NCBI RefSeq assembly: GCF_017348915.1
Contig: NZ_CP071383.1
Span: 124,001-188,000, forward strand
Source of the DNA: Leclercia pneumoniae
Lineage (GTDB): Bacteria; Pseudomonadota; Gammaproteobacteria; Enterobacterales; Enterobacteriaceae
DNA: 64,000 bases
Reading direction: 5' to 3'
Below, piece by piece: positions 1 to 8,892 of this stretch (positions are counted from its first letter, which is position 1; the number at the start of each line of letters is the position of its first letter). The notes below the pieces were generated by a model. That model saw only the letters and a program-made list of their open reading frames with translations, ran no database searches and had not been told where the DNA came from. A program made the position numbers and the translations under genes.

Positions 1-576
1 TGTGATATTCAGGCTGTACGCACGCGTGACCCGGCGGTGGATAAATACTCCACCCCTCTGCTTTACCTGAAAGGGTTTCATGCGCTGCAGGCCTACCGCA
101 TCGGCCACTGGCTGTGGAATGAAGGCCGCCGCGCACTGGCGATTTTTCTGCAAAACCAGGTTTCGGTCACCTTCCAGGTCGATATTCACCCGGCCGCGAA
201 GATTGGCCGGGGCATCATGCTCGACCACGCCACCGGTATTGTGGTGGGTGAAACGGCGGTGATCGAAAATGATGTTTCGATCCTGCAGTCGGTGACCCTG
301 GGCGGTACCGGTAAAACCAGCGGCGATCGCCACCCGAAAATTCGTGAAGGGGTGATGATTGGTGCCGGGGCGAAGATTCTGGGGAATATCGAAGTGGGGC
401 GCGGTGCGAAAATTGGTGCCGGCTCAGTGGTATTGCAACCTGTTCCTCCTCATACCACCGCCGCAGGCGTTCCGGCGCGTATTGTCGGCAAGCCCGATAG
501 CGACAAGCCGGCGATGGATATGGATCAGTTCTTCAACGGTATTCACCATACCTTTGAGTATGGTGATGGCATTTAA
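1..576 (+). CDS. cysE: Serine O-acetyltransferase CysE (5' end outside window)
   Basis: Transfers acetyl from acetyl-CoA to L-serine, giving O-acetylserine, the first step of cysteine synthesis in the cytoplasm. The frame is open from base 1, so the gene starts upstream; the 191 residues seen match the C-terminal two thirds of the 273-residue E. coli enzyme. The left-handed beta-helix hexapeptide repeats are visible ([35 protein letters not shown]). The active-site His is in the LDHATG stretch, and the C-terminal tail that binds CysK ends in GDGI. The GTG at position 37 is internal, not a start. The stop shares the palindrome TTAA with the stop of convergent trmL. Confidence 0.97.
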   Translation, partial: CDIQAVRTRDPAVDKYSTPLLYLKGFHALQAYRIGHWLWNEGRRALAIFLQNQVSVTFQVDIHPAAKIGRGIMLDHATGIVVGETAVIENDVSILQSVTLGGTGKTSGDRHPKIREGVMIGAGAKILGNIEVGRGAKIGAGSVVLQPVPPHTTAAGVPARIVGKPDSDKPAMDMDQFFNGIHHTFEYGDGI

Positions 577-1046
577 CTTCTGAGGATGGCGCCGGCATAA
601 CCTAGCTGGCGCCAGGCTTCATAAACCACCACCGACACCGCATTAGAGAGGTTCATACTGCGGCTGTCCGGCATCATGGGAATACGAATTTTTTGCTCAG
701 CAGGCAGCGCATCCAGAATCGTTGCTGGCAGACCGCGCGTCTCTGGGCCAAACAGCAGATAATCCCCTTGCTGATAGCTCACGGCACTGTGCGCTGGCGT
801 ACCTTTGGTGGTCAGTGCAAACATGCGCTGGGGTTTCTCTGCATCCAGAAAAGCCGCGAGATCCCGATGGCGAACCACGGCGGTAAATTCATGGTAATCC
901 AGCCCCGCGCGACGCAGGCGTTTGTCGTCCCACGTAAAGCCCATTGGCTCAATGATATGCAGGCGAAAACCGGTGTTAGCGCACAGGCGGATGATATTGC
1001 CGGTATTCGGCGGAATTTCTGGTTCGAAGAGTACGATGTTAAGCAT
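573..1046 (-). CDS. trmL: tRNA (cytidine/uridine-34-2'-O)-methyltransferase TrmL
   Basis: SPOUT-family enzyme that 2'-O-methylates the wobble base of the tRNA-Leu isoacceptors (CmAA and cmnm5UmAA) using S-adenosylmethionine. At 157 residues it is the same length as E. coli TrmL (YibK). Family motifs are clear: [15 protein letters not shown] near residue 12 and the knot-forming GPETRGLP near residue 100. It lies downstream of lldD on the same strand with a 43-bp gap that contains a GC-rich hairpin, so it may be partly co-transcribed. It converges on cysE with a 4-bp overlap of stop codons. Confidence 0.96.
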   Translation of the reverse strand: MLNIVLFEPEIPPNTGNIIRLCANTGFRLHIIEPMGFTWDDKRLRRAGLDYHEFTAVVRHRDLAAFLDAEKPQRMFALTTKGTPAHSAVSYQQGDYLLFGPETRGLPATILDALPAEQKIRIPMMPDSRSMNLSNAVSVVVYEAWRQLGYAGAILRS

Positions 1047-1052
1047 GCTGAC

Positions 1053-1075
1053 TGCCCCCTTATTTGCGGGGGGCA
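1053..1075 (-). terminator. GC-rich hairpin between lldD and trmL
   Basis: Inverted repeat TGCCCCC/GGGGGCA (1053-1059 and 1069-1075) in the 43-bp lldD-trmL gap. No U-run follows on the minus strand, so it is more likely an attenuating or mRNA-stabilising intercistronic hairpin than a full intrinsic terminator. Confidence 0.4.
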
Positions 1076-1089
1076 GGATAGCATTTTCA

Positions 1090-2277
1090 CTACGCCGCGT
1101 CGCCCTGCGACAAGGGTGCCAGTGCAGCCGGAAGCTTACTTAACTCTTGCACCAGAGAGTCTTTGCTGATCTCACTAATCGACCTCGCGCCGGTTAGCGT
1201 CATCGCCACCCTCATCTCTTTCTCGATCAGGTTCAGCAGATTCGCCACGCCCGCCTGGCCGTGCGTCGCCAGCGCATAGAGATAAGCGCGCCCCAGCAGC
1301 ACGCTGTCTGCGCCCAGCGCAATCATGCGTACCACATCCAGCCCGTTGCGGATGCCACTGTCGGCCAGGATGGCGATATCCCCTTTCACCGCGTCGGCAA
1401 TGGCAGGCAATGCCCGTGCTGAAGAGAGCACCCCATCCAGCTGGCGGCCACCGTGGTTAGAGACCACAATGCCATCGGCACCAAAACGGACCGCATCGCG
1501 GGCATCTTCCGGATCGAGGATCCCTTTGATCACCATAGGGCCGTCCCAGAATTCACGGATCCACTCCAGGTCTTTCCAGGAGATGGAGGGATCGAAGTTA
1601 TTCGCCAGCCAGCCGATGTAATCCTCCAGCCCGGTGGGTTTCCCCAGATAGGTAGAGATATTCCCCAGATCGTGTGGACGGCCGTTAAGTCCCACATCCC
1701 ATGCCCACTGAGGATGGGTCACAGCCTGCCAGTAACGACGCATCGCTGCATTGGCGCCGCTCATACCTGAGTGGGCATCACGATAGCGCGCGCCGGGGGT
1801 GGGCATATCCACCGTAAAGACCAGCGTCGAACAGCCGGCCGCTTTAGCGCGCTCCAGCGCGTTGCGCATAAAACCGCGATCGCGCAGGACATACAGCTGG
1901 AACCACATCGGGCGCTTAATGGTCGGCGCCACCTCTTCAATGGGGCAGACGGAAACGGTGGAGAGGGTAAAGGGAATACCTTTCGCATCGGCCGCCGCCG
2001 CGGCCTGCACCTCTCCACGCCGGGCATACATGCCGCACAAACCCACCGGCGCCAGAGCCACCGGCATCGAGAGCGTTTCGTTAAACAGCGTTGTCTCGAG
2101 GCTAAGATCGGACATATTCTTCAGCACGCGCTGACGCAGGGCCACTTCCGACAGGTCTTCTACATTACGGCGCAGCGTGTATTCGGCATAAGCACCGCCG
2201 TCGATATAGTGAAACAGGAACGGGGGCAGGATGCGCTTCGCTGCGGCGCGGTAGTCACTGGCTGCGGAAATAATCAT
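1090..2277 (-). CDS. lldD: L-lactate dehydrogenase (quinone, FMN-dependent) LldD
   Basis: Membrane-associated flavoenzyme that oxidises L-lactate to pyruvate and passes electrons to the quinone pool. At 395 residues it is one shorter than E. coli LldD. The alpha-hydroxy-acid oxidase signature [10 protein letters not shown] is near residue 274, with the catalytic His in SNHGG. The FMN phosphate-binding region [27 protein letters not shown] follows. It is the last gene of lldPRD; its ATG overlaps the lldR stop by 4 bp (ATGA), implying translational coupling. Confidence 0.97.
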   Translation of the reverse strand: MIISAASDYRAAAKRILPPFLFHYIDGGAYAEYTLRRNVEDLSEVALRQRVLKNMSDLSLETTLFNETLSMPVALAPVGLCGMYARRGEVQAAAAADAKGIPFTLSTVSVCPIEEVAPTIKRPMWFQLYVLRDRGFMRNALERAKAAGCSTLVFTVDMPTPGARYRDAHSGMSGANAAMRRYWQAVTHPQWAWDVGLNGRPHDLGNISTYLGKPTGLEDYIGWLANNFDPSISWKDLEWIREFWDGPMVIKGILDPEDARDAVRFGADGIVVSNHGGRQLDGVLSSARALPAIADAVKGDIAILADSGIRNGLDVVRMIALGADSVLLGRAYLYALATHGQAGVANLLNLIEKEMRVAMTLTGARSISEISKDSLVQELSKLPAALAPLSQGDAA

Positions 2278-3047
2278 GCTTTGGTCTCCCTGGTAGTGTC
2301 GTTGTCGCCAGGCAGACGGGTAATACGCGCCTGTCGGGCCTGATCTTCATCGAATTGTTTGATGGTGGTGTGGACAAAGCCCAGGTGTGCCATCATCGCC
2401 TTGCGCGCCGCTTCGGCATCTCCGTTCAGAATGGCGTTCAGCACCGCCTCGTGCTGCTCAGTCAGGCGGGCAAAGACCGGCGGCACCTGGTACATACGCT
2501 GGCGGCTCTGCTTCACGGAGGATTGCAATAGGTCGAAAAAACCGCGCATGGTCTGTAGCAGCACCACGTTGTGCGAGGCTTCAGCAATGGCAAGGTGAAA
2601 ACGGACATCCGCCTGGGAGGCGATATCCGGGTCGGGGCTTTGCGTCGCGTCGAAGCAGGCTTTAAGCTTCTCTTTGTCGGCCTCCGTCGCCCGCATGGCC
2701 GCATGCCATGCCGTGCTGGTTTCGATCGCGTGACGCGCTTCCAGGATATCGAAGCTGTAGTCCGGATCGTTCTCCATCAGCGTTTTTAACGGTTGAACAA
2801 TGTTTTGTTCCGACCAGTCATCATGCTGCCAGCGCACAAAAGTGCCGCCGCCACGACGGCTCAGCAGCACCCCTTCATTCACCAGCGTCGCCAGGGCTTC
2901 ACGTAACGAGTTACGCGAAACGCCAAGCTGGGCTGCCAGCTGGCGCTCGGCGGGCAATTTCATGCCCGCCTCCAGCTGTTGTTCTTTAATCAGCGTCTTT
3001 ACGCGAGAGGCAATCTCGTCGGAAAGACGTCTGGGCATCACTATCAT
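2274..3047 (-). CDS. lldR: GntR-family L-lactate regulator LldR
   Basis: DNA-binding dual regulator of lldPRD that responds to L-lactate. Its 257 residues compare with 258 in E. coli. An N-terminal GntR winged helix (about residues 7-75, with [22 protein letters not shown]) is followed by a helical FCD effector domain (about 95-225). It sits between lldP and lldD, overlapping both by 4 bp (ATGA), so it is made from the operon it controls. Candidate operators lie upstream of lldP at 4773-4788 and 4900-4914. Confidence 0.96.
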   Translation of the reverse strand: MIVMPRRLSDEIASRVKTLIKEQQLEAGMKLPAERQLAAQLGVSRNSLREALATLVNEGVLLSRRGGGTFVRWQHDDWSEQNIVQPLKTLMENDPDYSFDILEARHAIETSTAWHAAMRATEADKEKLKACFDATQSPDPDIASQADVRFHLAIAEASHNVVLLQTMRGFFDLLQSSVKQSRQRMYQVPPVFARLTEQHEAVLNAILNGDAEAARKAMMAHLGFVHTTIKQFDEDQARQARITRLPGDNDTTRETKA

Positions 3048-4699
3048 GGAATCATCCAGGTTAAGACGTAGGCCTGTAGCGTGGTGATCACGCCCACCAT
3101 ACAGGTGAATATCAGGCTGTGTTTGACGGTAAAGCGGAACAAATCGGACTCCTTGCCCACCAGGCCTACCGCCGCACAGGCGATAGCGATGGACTGCGGC
3201 GAGATCATTTTGCCGGTCACCCCGCCGGTCGTGTTAGCCGCGACAAGCAGGACGTCGGAGACGCCAATCTGCTGGGCCGCCGTCGCCTGTAGCGCAGCAA
3301 ACAGGGCGTTGGACGAGGTATCTGACCCGGTCAGGAACACACCCAGCCAGCCGAGGAACGGCGAGAAGAAGGTAAATGCGTGCCCGGTATGCGCCAGGGC
3401 CAGGGCCAGCGTCGACGACAGCCCGGAGTAGTTCGAGATAAACGCGAACGCCAGAACCATCCCGATGGAGTAGATCGGCAGCGCCAGCTCTTTCAGCGTG
3501 CTGGCAAACGTCTGCACCGCGGCGGCAGGCTTCATGCGCAGCCACACCACAGAAAGAATAGCGGCAAACAGGATGGCCGTACCGGTGGCGGAGAACCAGT
3601 CGAACTTATAGACCGCCGCATAGGGTGTCGCCTCGCTAACCACCGGCGGCATACGCGCGACCATCTTGTCGAGGAAGGGCACGGAGATATTAATCACCAT
3701 GTCATACAGCGCGCCGCCTGGGGCGAACAGGGCTTTAAACGGCGGAACGCTCCACAGGGTGACGGTTGCCGTCAGGAACAGGAAGGGCGACCAGGCGCGA
3801 ATGATTTGTCCAGGAGTATAACCGGTACGCGCCAGGGTCTGATCGACGTGTGAGGCGCCCATATCGGCAAAACGGAAAATACGCACCGGCTGCCAGCGCT
3901 TGAGGAACAGCGTCAGGCATACCAGAGAAACCAGCGACGAGATAATGTCCGGCAGCTCCGGGCCGAGGAAGTTGGAGCTGAGGTACTGAGCGATGGCGAA
4001 GGAACCGCCTGCGACCATCACCGCAGGCCAGGTCTCTTTCACGCCGCGCCAGCCGTCCATAATCGCCATGATCCAGAACAGCACAATAATGGTCAGGAAC
4101 GGCAGCTGACGTCCTACCATCTGGCCAATCTCAAAGCTGTCCAGCCCGGTCACCTGACCGGCCACCAGAATCGGGATCCCCATTGCGCCAAAGGCGACCG
4201 GCGCGGTGTTAACGATCAGACAGAGACCGGCGGCATAGAGCGGGTTAAAGCCTAAACCTACCAAAAGGGCTGCGGTGATGGCCACCGGCGCGCCAAAGCC
4301 AGCCGCCCCCTCCAGGAATGCCCCAAAAGAGAAGCCGACAATCAGCATTTGCAGGCGCTGGTCCGGCGTGATGGAGAGAATCGACGAACGGATAATGTCG
4401 AACTGACCGGTTTTTACCGAGATTTTATAGACAAATACGGCGGCAATAATAATCCAGGCGATGGGCCATAGACCGTAGAAGAAGCCATAGACAACCGAAG
4501 CCAGCGCGCGATCGACCGGCATTTTATAAAAGAACAGCGCGACCAGCAGGGCGATGGCGACAGTCCAGGTCGCGGCAAGGTAGCCCTTCAGCTTGAGCTT
4601 AATCAGCGCAAAAAAGAAGAACAGAATGGGTAGCGATGCGATCAGGCTCGATAGCCAGATATTGCCGGCCGGATCGTAGTTTTGTTGCCAGAGGCTCAT
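3044..4699 (-). CDS. lldP: L-lactate permease LldP
   Basis: Inner-membrane H+/L-lactate (also glycolate) symporter of the LctP family, first gene of lldPRD. The start chosen is the ATG at 4699 ([13 protein letters not shown]), which gives the 551 residues of E. coli LldP and has AGGAGA a few bases upstream. The frame stays open 17 codons further upstream but has no ribosome site there. About twelve or more hydrophobic segments are visible, with the family stretch [12 protein letters not shown] near residue 143. The stop overlaps the lldR start. Confidence 0.96.
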   Translation of the reverse strand: MSLWQQNYDPAGNIWLSSLIASLPILFFFFALIKLKLKGYLAATWTVAIALLVALFFYKMPVDRALASVVYGFFYGLWPIAWIIIAAVFVYKISVKTGQFDIIRSSILSITPDQRLQMLIVGFSFGAFLEGAAGFGAPVAITAALLVGLGFNPLYAAGLCLIVNTAPVAFGAMGIPILVAGQVTGLDSFEIGQMVGRQLPFLTIIVLFWIMAIMDGWRGVKETWPAVMVAGGSFAIAQYLSSNFLGPELPDIISSLVSLVCLTLFLKRWQPVRIFRFADMGASHVDQTLARTGYTPGQIIRAWSPFLFLTATVTLWSVPPFKALFAPGGALYDMVINISVPFLDKMVARMPPVVSEATPYAAVYKFDWFSATGTAILFAAILSVVWLRMKPAAAVQTFASTLKELALPIYSIGMVLAFAFISNYSGLSSTLALALAHTGHAFTFFSPFLGWLGVFLTGSDTSSNALFAALQATAAQQIGVSDVLLVAANTTGGVTGKMISPQSIAIACAAVGLVGKESDLFRFTVKHSLIFTCMVGVITTLQAYVLTWMIP

Positions 4700-4772
4700 T
4701 GCAGGTCTCCTGAGGACCACCCGCCCTGTACGCGGTGAGTCTGCGCTCATCTCAACGTCACAATACGTGTAA

Positions 4773-4788
4773 AAGTGGTCCTGCCAAT
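4773..4788. promoter_or_regulatory. Candidate LldR operator (promoter-proximal)
   Basis: AAGTGGTCCTGCCAAT is an imperfect GntR/FadR-type palindrome (TGGT...CCA). It lies about 75 bp upstream of the lldP ATG. Its centre is about 127 bp from a second similar site at 4900-4914, the spacing known for the two LldR operators of E. coli lldPRD. Confidence 0.55.
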
Positions 4789-4899
4789 AGGGGGATGTAG
4801 GGGTAATGACAATGAATGGTTAACCAGATGTTATGGTTGGGCAACGATTTTGTGATGGAAAATAATGGAAATGTGAACCAGTGGACAGTCAAAGAGGGG

Positions 4900-4914
4900 A
4901 TTGGTTGGGCCAAT
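4900..4914. promoter_or_regulatory. Candidate LldR operator (distal)
   Basis: ATTGGTTGGGCCAAT is a near-perfect palindrome (ATTGG...CCAAT) of GntR type. Paired with the site at 4773-4788 it could support repression by looping, as proposed for E. coli lldPRD. A promoter for lldP is expected between the two sites, but I see only weak -10/-35 matches there. Confidence 0.5.
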
Positions 4915-4919
4915 TTAGA

Positions 4920-4950
4920 GCGGGGCCCATCGTATAAAGTTGGGCCCCGC
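4920..4950. repeat. Perfect 10-bp GC-rich inverted repeat
   Basis: GCGGGGCCCA (4920-4929) and TGGGCCCCGC (4941-4950) pair perfectly around an 11-base loop. It lies between the DUF3320 remnant and the lldP control region. It may end transcription coming from the remnant on the minus strand, but neither strand has a U-run after the stem. Confidence 0.55.
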
Positions 4951-4975
4951 ATAATCGTCAGTAGAAAATCATTTT

Positions 4976-5222
4976 TTAAACAGCACTTTGGGCAGAAGCA
5001 GGGTCTCCGATGACAATCAAACCATCTTGCTGTTTAAGATGGTTATCTTTAATTTCCTGCTCAATAACATCAGAGATTACTTTTCGAAGAACACTACTGG
5101 TTGATTTAAAACCCAGCATTCTTGAGACGGATGTAATGATTTCATCTTCAGTTGCTCCAAGGCTTGTGCTAACAATGTCAAAAGCACCGGAAGCTATTTC
5201 GATAGGCGCAATCAGTTCAGGT
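4976..5222 (-). pseudogene. C-terminal remnant of a probable DUF3320 (DUF4011-helicase-like) protein, cut by an IS
   Basis: An 82-codon C-terminal piece ends at the IS terminal repeat at 5223; its reading frame continues into the element without a start of its own. It contains IIT SVSRMLGFKSTSSVLRKVI followed by a short acidic/polar tail, which resembles the DUF3320 domain at the end of large helicase-nuclease-like proteins. That family call is by pattern only. The bases beyond the far end of the IS do not continue the frame, so the rest of the gene is lost or elsewhere. Base composition is AT-richer than the neighbours, suggesting acquired DNA. Confidence 0.5.
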
Positions 5223-5240
5223 TGAATCGCCACAGATAAT

Positions 5241-6143
5241 CTAGACACTTCCGAGCCGCTGATAATATTGTTTTTCGTATTCAGTTGGTGGCATATGATC
5301 ACTCGAACCATGCCGACGCTTACTGTTATAAAATATTTCGATGTAATCAAAAATATCACCGCGAGCTTCTTCTCGCGTTCCGTAGATCTTTTTCTTTATC
5401 CGTTCACGTTTCAGTAGCTGGAAAAAACTTTCTGCGACTGCGTTGTCATGACAGTTACCGCGACGGCTCATACTGCCCTCCAGCCCGTGTGATTTCAGGA
5501 ACGACTGCCACTCATAGCTTGTGTACTGACTGCCTTGATCAGAATGAACCAGCACCTGCTTTTGAGGATTACGTCGCCACACGGCCATCAGAAGTGCATT
5601 CAGGACAATATCCTTTGTCATCCGGGGCTGCATTGACCAGCCAATAACTTTGCGCGAGAACAGGTCAACAACCACAGCCAGATACAGCCAGCCTTCGTGA
5701 GTCCGGATGTAGGTGATGTCCGTTACCCAACGCTCATCCGGTGCTTCCGGGTTGAACTGCCGCTGGAGCCTGTTGGGCGTCACGATGCTGGTTTCACCCT
5801 TACGTGCCCGTGGGCTACGGTACCCGACCTGAGCCCTTATCCCGGCACGCTTCATCAGTCGCCAGACACGGTTAACTCCGCACTGTTGTCCGGTATCCCG
5901 CAGGTCGAGGTGGATCTTGCGATAACCATAAACGCAACCCGACTCCAGCCAGAACTGCTTTATCAGCCCCGTCAGCCTCAGGTCAGCATGATGCCGCCGT
6001 GAATCCGGCTGCTGAAGCCAGGCGTAAAAACCACTCGGATGCACATCCAGCACCCGACAAAGCAGTCGGACAGGCCAGCAATAGGTGTTGTCACGGATAA
6101 AGGCGTACCTCAGTCGGACAGCTTTGCGAAGTACGCCGCGGCT
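5241..6143 (-). CDS. IS3-family transposase OrfB (made as OrfAB by -1 frameshift)
   Basis: Integrase-like (rve) transposase. The DDE triad is visible as WVTDITY, HSDQGSQY and NAVAESFF. An N-terminal HTH_21 region with VHPSGFYAWLQQ precedes it, and the C-terminus has NSKRRHGSSDHMPPTEYE, typical of IS3-group OrfB. The frame is open without a stop up to the A7 run at 6143-6149 inside orfA. The expected product is therefore an OrfAB fusion by -1 slippage there; the GTG at 6053 would give only the 270-residue part. Confidence 0.9.
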   Translation of the reverse strand, partial: SRGVLRKAVRLRYAFIRDNTYCWPVRLLCRVLDVHPSGFYAWLQQPDSRRHHADLRLTGLIKQFWLESGCVYGYRKIHLDLRDTGQQCGVNRVWRLMKRAGIRAQVGYRSPRARKGETSIVTPNRLQRQFNPEAPDERWVTDITYIRTHEGWLYLAVVVDLFSRKVIGWSMQPRMTKDIVLNALLMAVWRRNPQKQVLVHSDQGSQYTSYEWQSFLKSHGLEGSMSRRGNCHDNAVAESFFQLLKRERIKKKIYGTREEARGDIFDYIEIFYNSKRRHGSSDHMPPTEYEKQYYQRLGSV

Positions 6144-6394
6144 TTTTTTAATATGTCCCGTTCGTCGGTAACCCGCTTCAGCTCTTTCTGGAGGCGTCGG
6201 ATCTCAGCCTGAGCGTCTGACTGGACTTTATTGGTTGAGGAATCCGGGCCATATGCCTTTATCCAGGCATAAAGACTGTGGGTGGTGATACCGAGACGTG
6301 TTGCCACGCTGGAAACAGAATGGCCGCGATCAACAACCTGTTTTACCGCTTCAATTTTAAACTCTTCGGGATAACGCTTACCGCTCATGGGCAC
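6110..6394 (-). CDS. IS3-family transposase OrfA
   Basis: A 94-residue DNA-binding subunit of the IS. It has an N-terminal helix-turn-helix of the HTH_Tnp_1 type (GKRYPEEFKIEAVKQVV, then SVSSVATRLGITTHSLYAWIK). A leucine-zipper-like coiled coil follows (about 58-85, EIRRLQKELKRVTDERDILKKA), ending at the stop in KLSD. The TTA AAA AAA GCC codons near the end form the slippery site for -1 frameshifting into orfB. Confidence 0.9.
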   Translation of the reverse strand: MPMSGKRYPEEFKIEAVKQVVDRGHSVSSVATRLGITTHSLYAWIKAYGPDSSTNKVQSDAQAEIRRLQKELKRVTDERDILKKAAAYFAKLSD

Positions 6395-6568
6395 CTCTCT
6401 TTAAGTCATCTTAAATGACTCTGAGGTGTCTGTTAAACCCGTGGCGATTCAAGTTAGATTTCAAGAAATGGATAACTACTTTACTCTTATGATACAAAAT
6501 TGGGAACCTACTGATTGTAATATTACTGATTACCGCATCGGAATAGCAGAAAAATATTTTGCGCCCAT

Positions 6569-6607
6569 AAAAAAGCCCAACGCATTCTTATGTGAATTTA
6601 TTGGGCC
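6569..6607 (-). terminator. Rho-independent terminator after yibL
   Basis: On the minus strand GCCCAA...TTGGGC (6575-6606), with extra AATTC/GAATG-side pairing, is followed by a run of six U (6574-6569). It lies 26 bp after the yibL stop and is intact, so the IS element to its left does not interrupt yibL. Confidence 0.75.
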
Positions 6608-6632
6608 GCTATTTCTAACTTAACTTAAATTA

Positions 6633-6998
6633 TCAGAATGGCGTCTTACAAAAGCCCGTCATCTCTTTCAGGCCCATTTCACGGCCAAGTTCGGTCATCG
6701 GGTGCACGACGACCAGACCACGAACGCTTTTCTTCAGCTTGCCCATATCAGCCTGCTCTTTTTTGGTGATCGGGCGGCGGTGCGGCATGTCCATCAGCTT
6801 CTGCGCTTCTTTACTCAGCTTGTGGTTTTTCACTGCGCGCAGGCGATCAATTTCGGCTTCCAGCGTCGCGGTCTCTTTTTCCAGCTCGGCATACTTCTCG
6901 GCGGACTCAACCAGCGAGAGGCCAGCCATCTGGTGGCGGATCAGATCCAGGCGGTCGCTCAGGCGTTTAATTTCGTTCTTTTCGACTTCTTTCATCAC
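6633..6998 (-). CDS. yibL: YibL family ribosome-associated protein
   Basis: A 121-residue, highly charged, mostly helical protein (E. coli YibL is 120). It carries a predicted coiled coil over about residues 25-60 ([21 protein letters not shown]) and a basic C-terminal part. E. coli YibL co-purifies with ribosomes; its molecular role is unknown. It lies downstream of mtlR on the same strand with a 56-bp gap, as in E. coli, and ends in its own terminator. Confidence 0.92.
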   Translation of the reverse strand: MMKEVEKNEIKRLSDRLDLIRHQMAGLSLVESAEKYAELEKETATLEAEIDRLRAVKNHKLSKEAQKLMDMPHRRPITKKEQADMGKLKKSVRGLVVVHPMTELGREMGLKEMTGFCKTPF

Positions 6999-7054
6999 AA
7001 ATAACTCTAAAAACGGGGGAGATTACAGGGAAGGATACACCAATGTGCGCAGGC

Positions 7055-7645
7055 TTACTTCTGAAACGCTTTTTTTAAGCTGATCCGGGAAATCAGCTCA
7101 GTTAAAGAGAGCACCATGGTGGAGCGCACCATCTGCTGATAACGCTGCTTCTGCATGGCGTAAAGCTCAGGATCGCTGGTATCGAACTGCGGCGCCGGGG
7201 GAAGGGCCGTGACGCAATGTAGCTCACCCAGCGGCCCGAGGATCTCGTCGTCGGTGAAACCATACTCATTGCCGTCGTGATTTAGCTCTTCCCGCAAGGC
7301 CATCAACAGCTCGGCATCTTCGTACTCCGGTCGGCTAATAACGCCCAGACCGTAGATTAACTTCAGGCGGACAGATAAATCGCCCAGCGGTCCGTCGCCG
7401 TCCAGTAACGGTTCTACCGCATATTTCACCGCGTAATCGTCTTTGCGAAACACCTGAAGCACCAGGATATTCACCGCCTCGGTGAGTAACTCGACGGCGG
7501 AAATCAGGAAACTTCGTACAGTTTTGCCAGCATTCAGACGTTCAAGCACACGATTTTCAAAGGCCTGGGTTTGTTCCATTATTGCCTGCATATCTGACAA
7601 TCTTTTATCCGGGCGCAGGATGACCTGCGCCAGTTCCTGCATCAT
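7055..7645 (-). CDS. mtlR: Mannitol operon repressor MtlR
   Basis: A 196-residue member of the MtlR family (195 in E. coli), a helical protein that lowers mtl operon expression without a recognisable DNA-binding domain. The conserved core [18 protein letters not shown] and [22 protein letters not shown] is present. Its start overlaps the mtlD stop by 4 bp (ATGA), so it is the third gene of mtlADR and its translation is probably coupled to mtlD. Confidence 0.95.
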   Translation of the reverse strand: MMQELAQVILRPDKRLSDMQAIMEQTQAFENRVLERLNAGKTVRSFLISAVELLTEAVNILVLQVFRKDDYAVKYAVEPLLDGDGPLGDLSVRLKLIYGLGVISRPEYEDAELLMALREELNHDGNEYGFTDDEILGPLGELHCVTALPPAPQFDTSDPELYAMQKQRYQQMVRSTMVLSLTELISRISLKKAFQK

Positions 7646-8790
7646 TTGGTTGCGTTGTAAACGTTAACCGCCTCCACAACCACTTCGCTATTTGCATCCA
7701 GTCCGGATACCTGCGCCAGTGCGGCCTGTGGGCCATTATCGTTAATTAATTGCGCCAGTTCCTGAGCCTGCGGATCCTCTGCGCTACGGTAATGCATGGC
7801 GGCGGCAATCCCCTTGACCAGGTTTTTGTTAGGCAGGCCATATTCCAGGGTGCCCAGTACCGGCTTAATCAGACGGTCGCCTGCGCTTAGCTTACGCAGC
7901 GGCTGACGGCCCACGCGCTCGACGTCATCTTTCAGATACGGGTTTTCAAAACGGCCGAGGATTTTCTGAATGTATGCCGCATGTTTTTCGGCATCAAAAC
8001 CGTAGCGTTTGATCAGCACCGCGCCGCTCTCTTCCATGGCACCTTTTACCACAGCGCGAATTTTCTCATCGAGAATCGCGTCACGGATGGTCTGATGGCC
8101 GGCCAATTTTCCGAGGTAGGCGGTTATAGCATGCCCGGTGTTCAGCGTGAAGAGTTTGCGTTCGACAAAGGCCATCAGGTTGTCGGTCAACTCCATACCT
8201 GGAATGGTGGGCAGGGCGCCTTTGAACTGGGTTTTATCGACGATCCACTCGCTGAAGGTCTCAACGGTCACTTCCAGCGGGTCATTGGTCGCGGAGGCAG
8301 ACGGCGGCACAATACGGTCTACGGCAGAGTCCACGAAACCAACGTGCTCTTCAACCCAGGCTTTATCTTCTTCAGCCACGGCGGCCAGCACATGGCCTTT
8401 CAGCTGGGAGGTGCCACGCACCATGTTTTCACAGGCGATAATGTTCAGCGGCGCGTTGTTGCCCTGGGCTTTACGTTTGGCCAGCCCTTTTGCTACGGCG
8501 GGGGCGATACGTTCCAGGACGACAGGGCCAACGGCGGTGGTTACCAGGTCGACTTCAGCGATCAGGTCAATGACCTCGTCGCCAATGCTGCTAACCGCGT
8601 TAACACCGCTCACGGTATCTACCTGTTCGTTTTCACCCACCACGTGCACCTGATAGCTATGACGGGCATTCAGGGCATCGAGGACTACCTGATTCACATC
8701 GGCGAATGTCAGCGTAATGCCCGCGTCTGCCAGCAGTTTGCCGATAAATCCACGACCGATATTACCTGCGCCAAAATGTAATGCTTTCAT
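7642..8790 (-). CDS. mtlD: Mannitol-1-phosphate 5-dehydrogenase MtlD
   Basis: NAD-dependent cytoplasmic enzyme converting mannitol 1-phosphate to fructose 6-phosphate. The ATG at 8790 ([17 protein letters not shown]) gives the 382 residues of E. coli MtlD; five in-frame codons upstream are not needed. The Rossmann motif GAGNIGRG is at residues 7-14, and the C-terminal domain has [16 protein letters not shown] sequence near 202-214. It is the second gene of mtlADR, separated from mtlA by about 100 bp holding a hairpin repeat. Confidence 0.96.
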   Translation of the reverse strand: MKALHFGAGNIGRGFIGKLLADAGITLTFADVNQVVLDALNARHSYQVHVVGENEQVDTVSGVNAVSSIGDEVIDLIAEVDLVTTAVGPVVLERIAPAVAKGLAKRKAQGNNAPLNIIACENMVRGTSQLKGHVLAAVAEEDKAWVEEHVGFVDSAVDRIVPPSASATNDPLEVTVETFSEWIVDKTQFKGALPTIPGMELTDNLMAFVERKLFTLNTGHAITAYLGKLAGHQTIRDAILDEKIRAVVKGAMEESGAVLIKRYGFDAEKHAAYIQKILGRFENPYLKDDVERVGRQPLRKLSAGDRLIKPVLGTLEYGLPNKNLVKGIAAAMHYRSAEDPQAQELAQLINDNGPQAALAQVSGLDANSEVVVEAVNVYNATK

Positions 8791-8818
8791 AGTGTTAACC
8801 TTCATTAATGTTTTACCC

Positions 8819-8880
8819 GAGAGGGCTGGGGTGAGGAACTTTTCCCCTCACCCTAGCCCTCTCCCCCATGGGGGAGAAGG
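8819..8880. repeat. Hairpin repeat (CCCTCACCCTARCCCTCTCC family) between mtlA and mtlD
   Basis: GAGAGGGCTGGGGTGAGG (8819-8836) and CCTCACCCTAGCCCTCTC (8846-8863) form an imperfect 18-bp stem. A second small palindrome CCCCATGGGG follows. The same sequence family occurs at 62067-62148 between dppA and dppB and, in short form, before selA. Its position between a very abundant PTS permease and downstream enzymes fits a role in 3'-end mRNA protection. Confidence 0.75.
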
Positions 8881-8892
8881 AAGAGAACGAAC

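Larger units (their letters stand above)
5223..6451 (-). mobile_element. IS3-family insertion sequence, 1229 bp, apparently intact
   Basis: Terminal inverted repeats begin TGAATCGCCAC at both ends: 5223 on the plus strand and 6451 on the minus strand. They continue with shared blocks AGACAC and GAG over about 33 bp. Inside are orfA and orfB in overlapping frames with an A7 slippery run. The flanking triplets (GGT before, AGT after) are not an exact 3-bp target duplication. The two sides also do not reconstruct one gene, which suggests a later deletion or recombination next to the element. Confidence 0.88.

Noticed and set aside
4816..5013. 65-codon plus-strand frame upstream of the DUF3320 remnant
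   Set aside because: It lies across the LldR operators and the GC palindrome, with no ribosome site and no resemblance to a protein.
5223..6451. Exact 3-bp target-site duplication for the IS
   Set aside because: Flanking triplets are GGT and AGT; shifting the ends by one base does not produce a match.
6426..6623. 65-codon plus-strand frame crossing the right end of the IS
   Set aside because: It begins inside the IS terminal repeat and ends across the yibL terminator.
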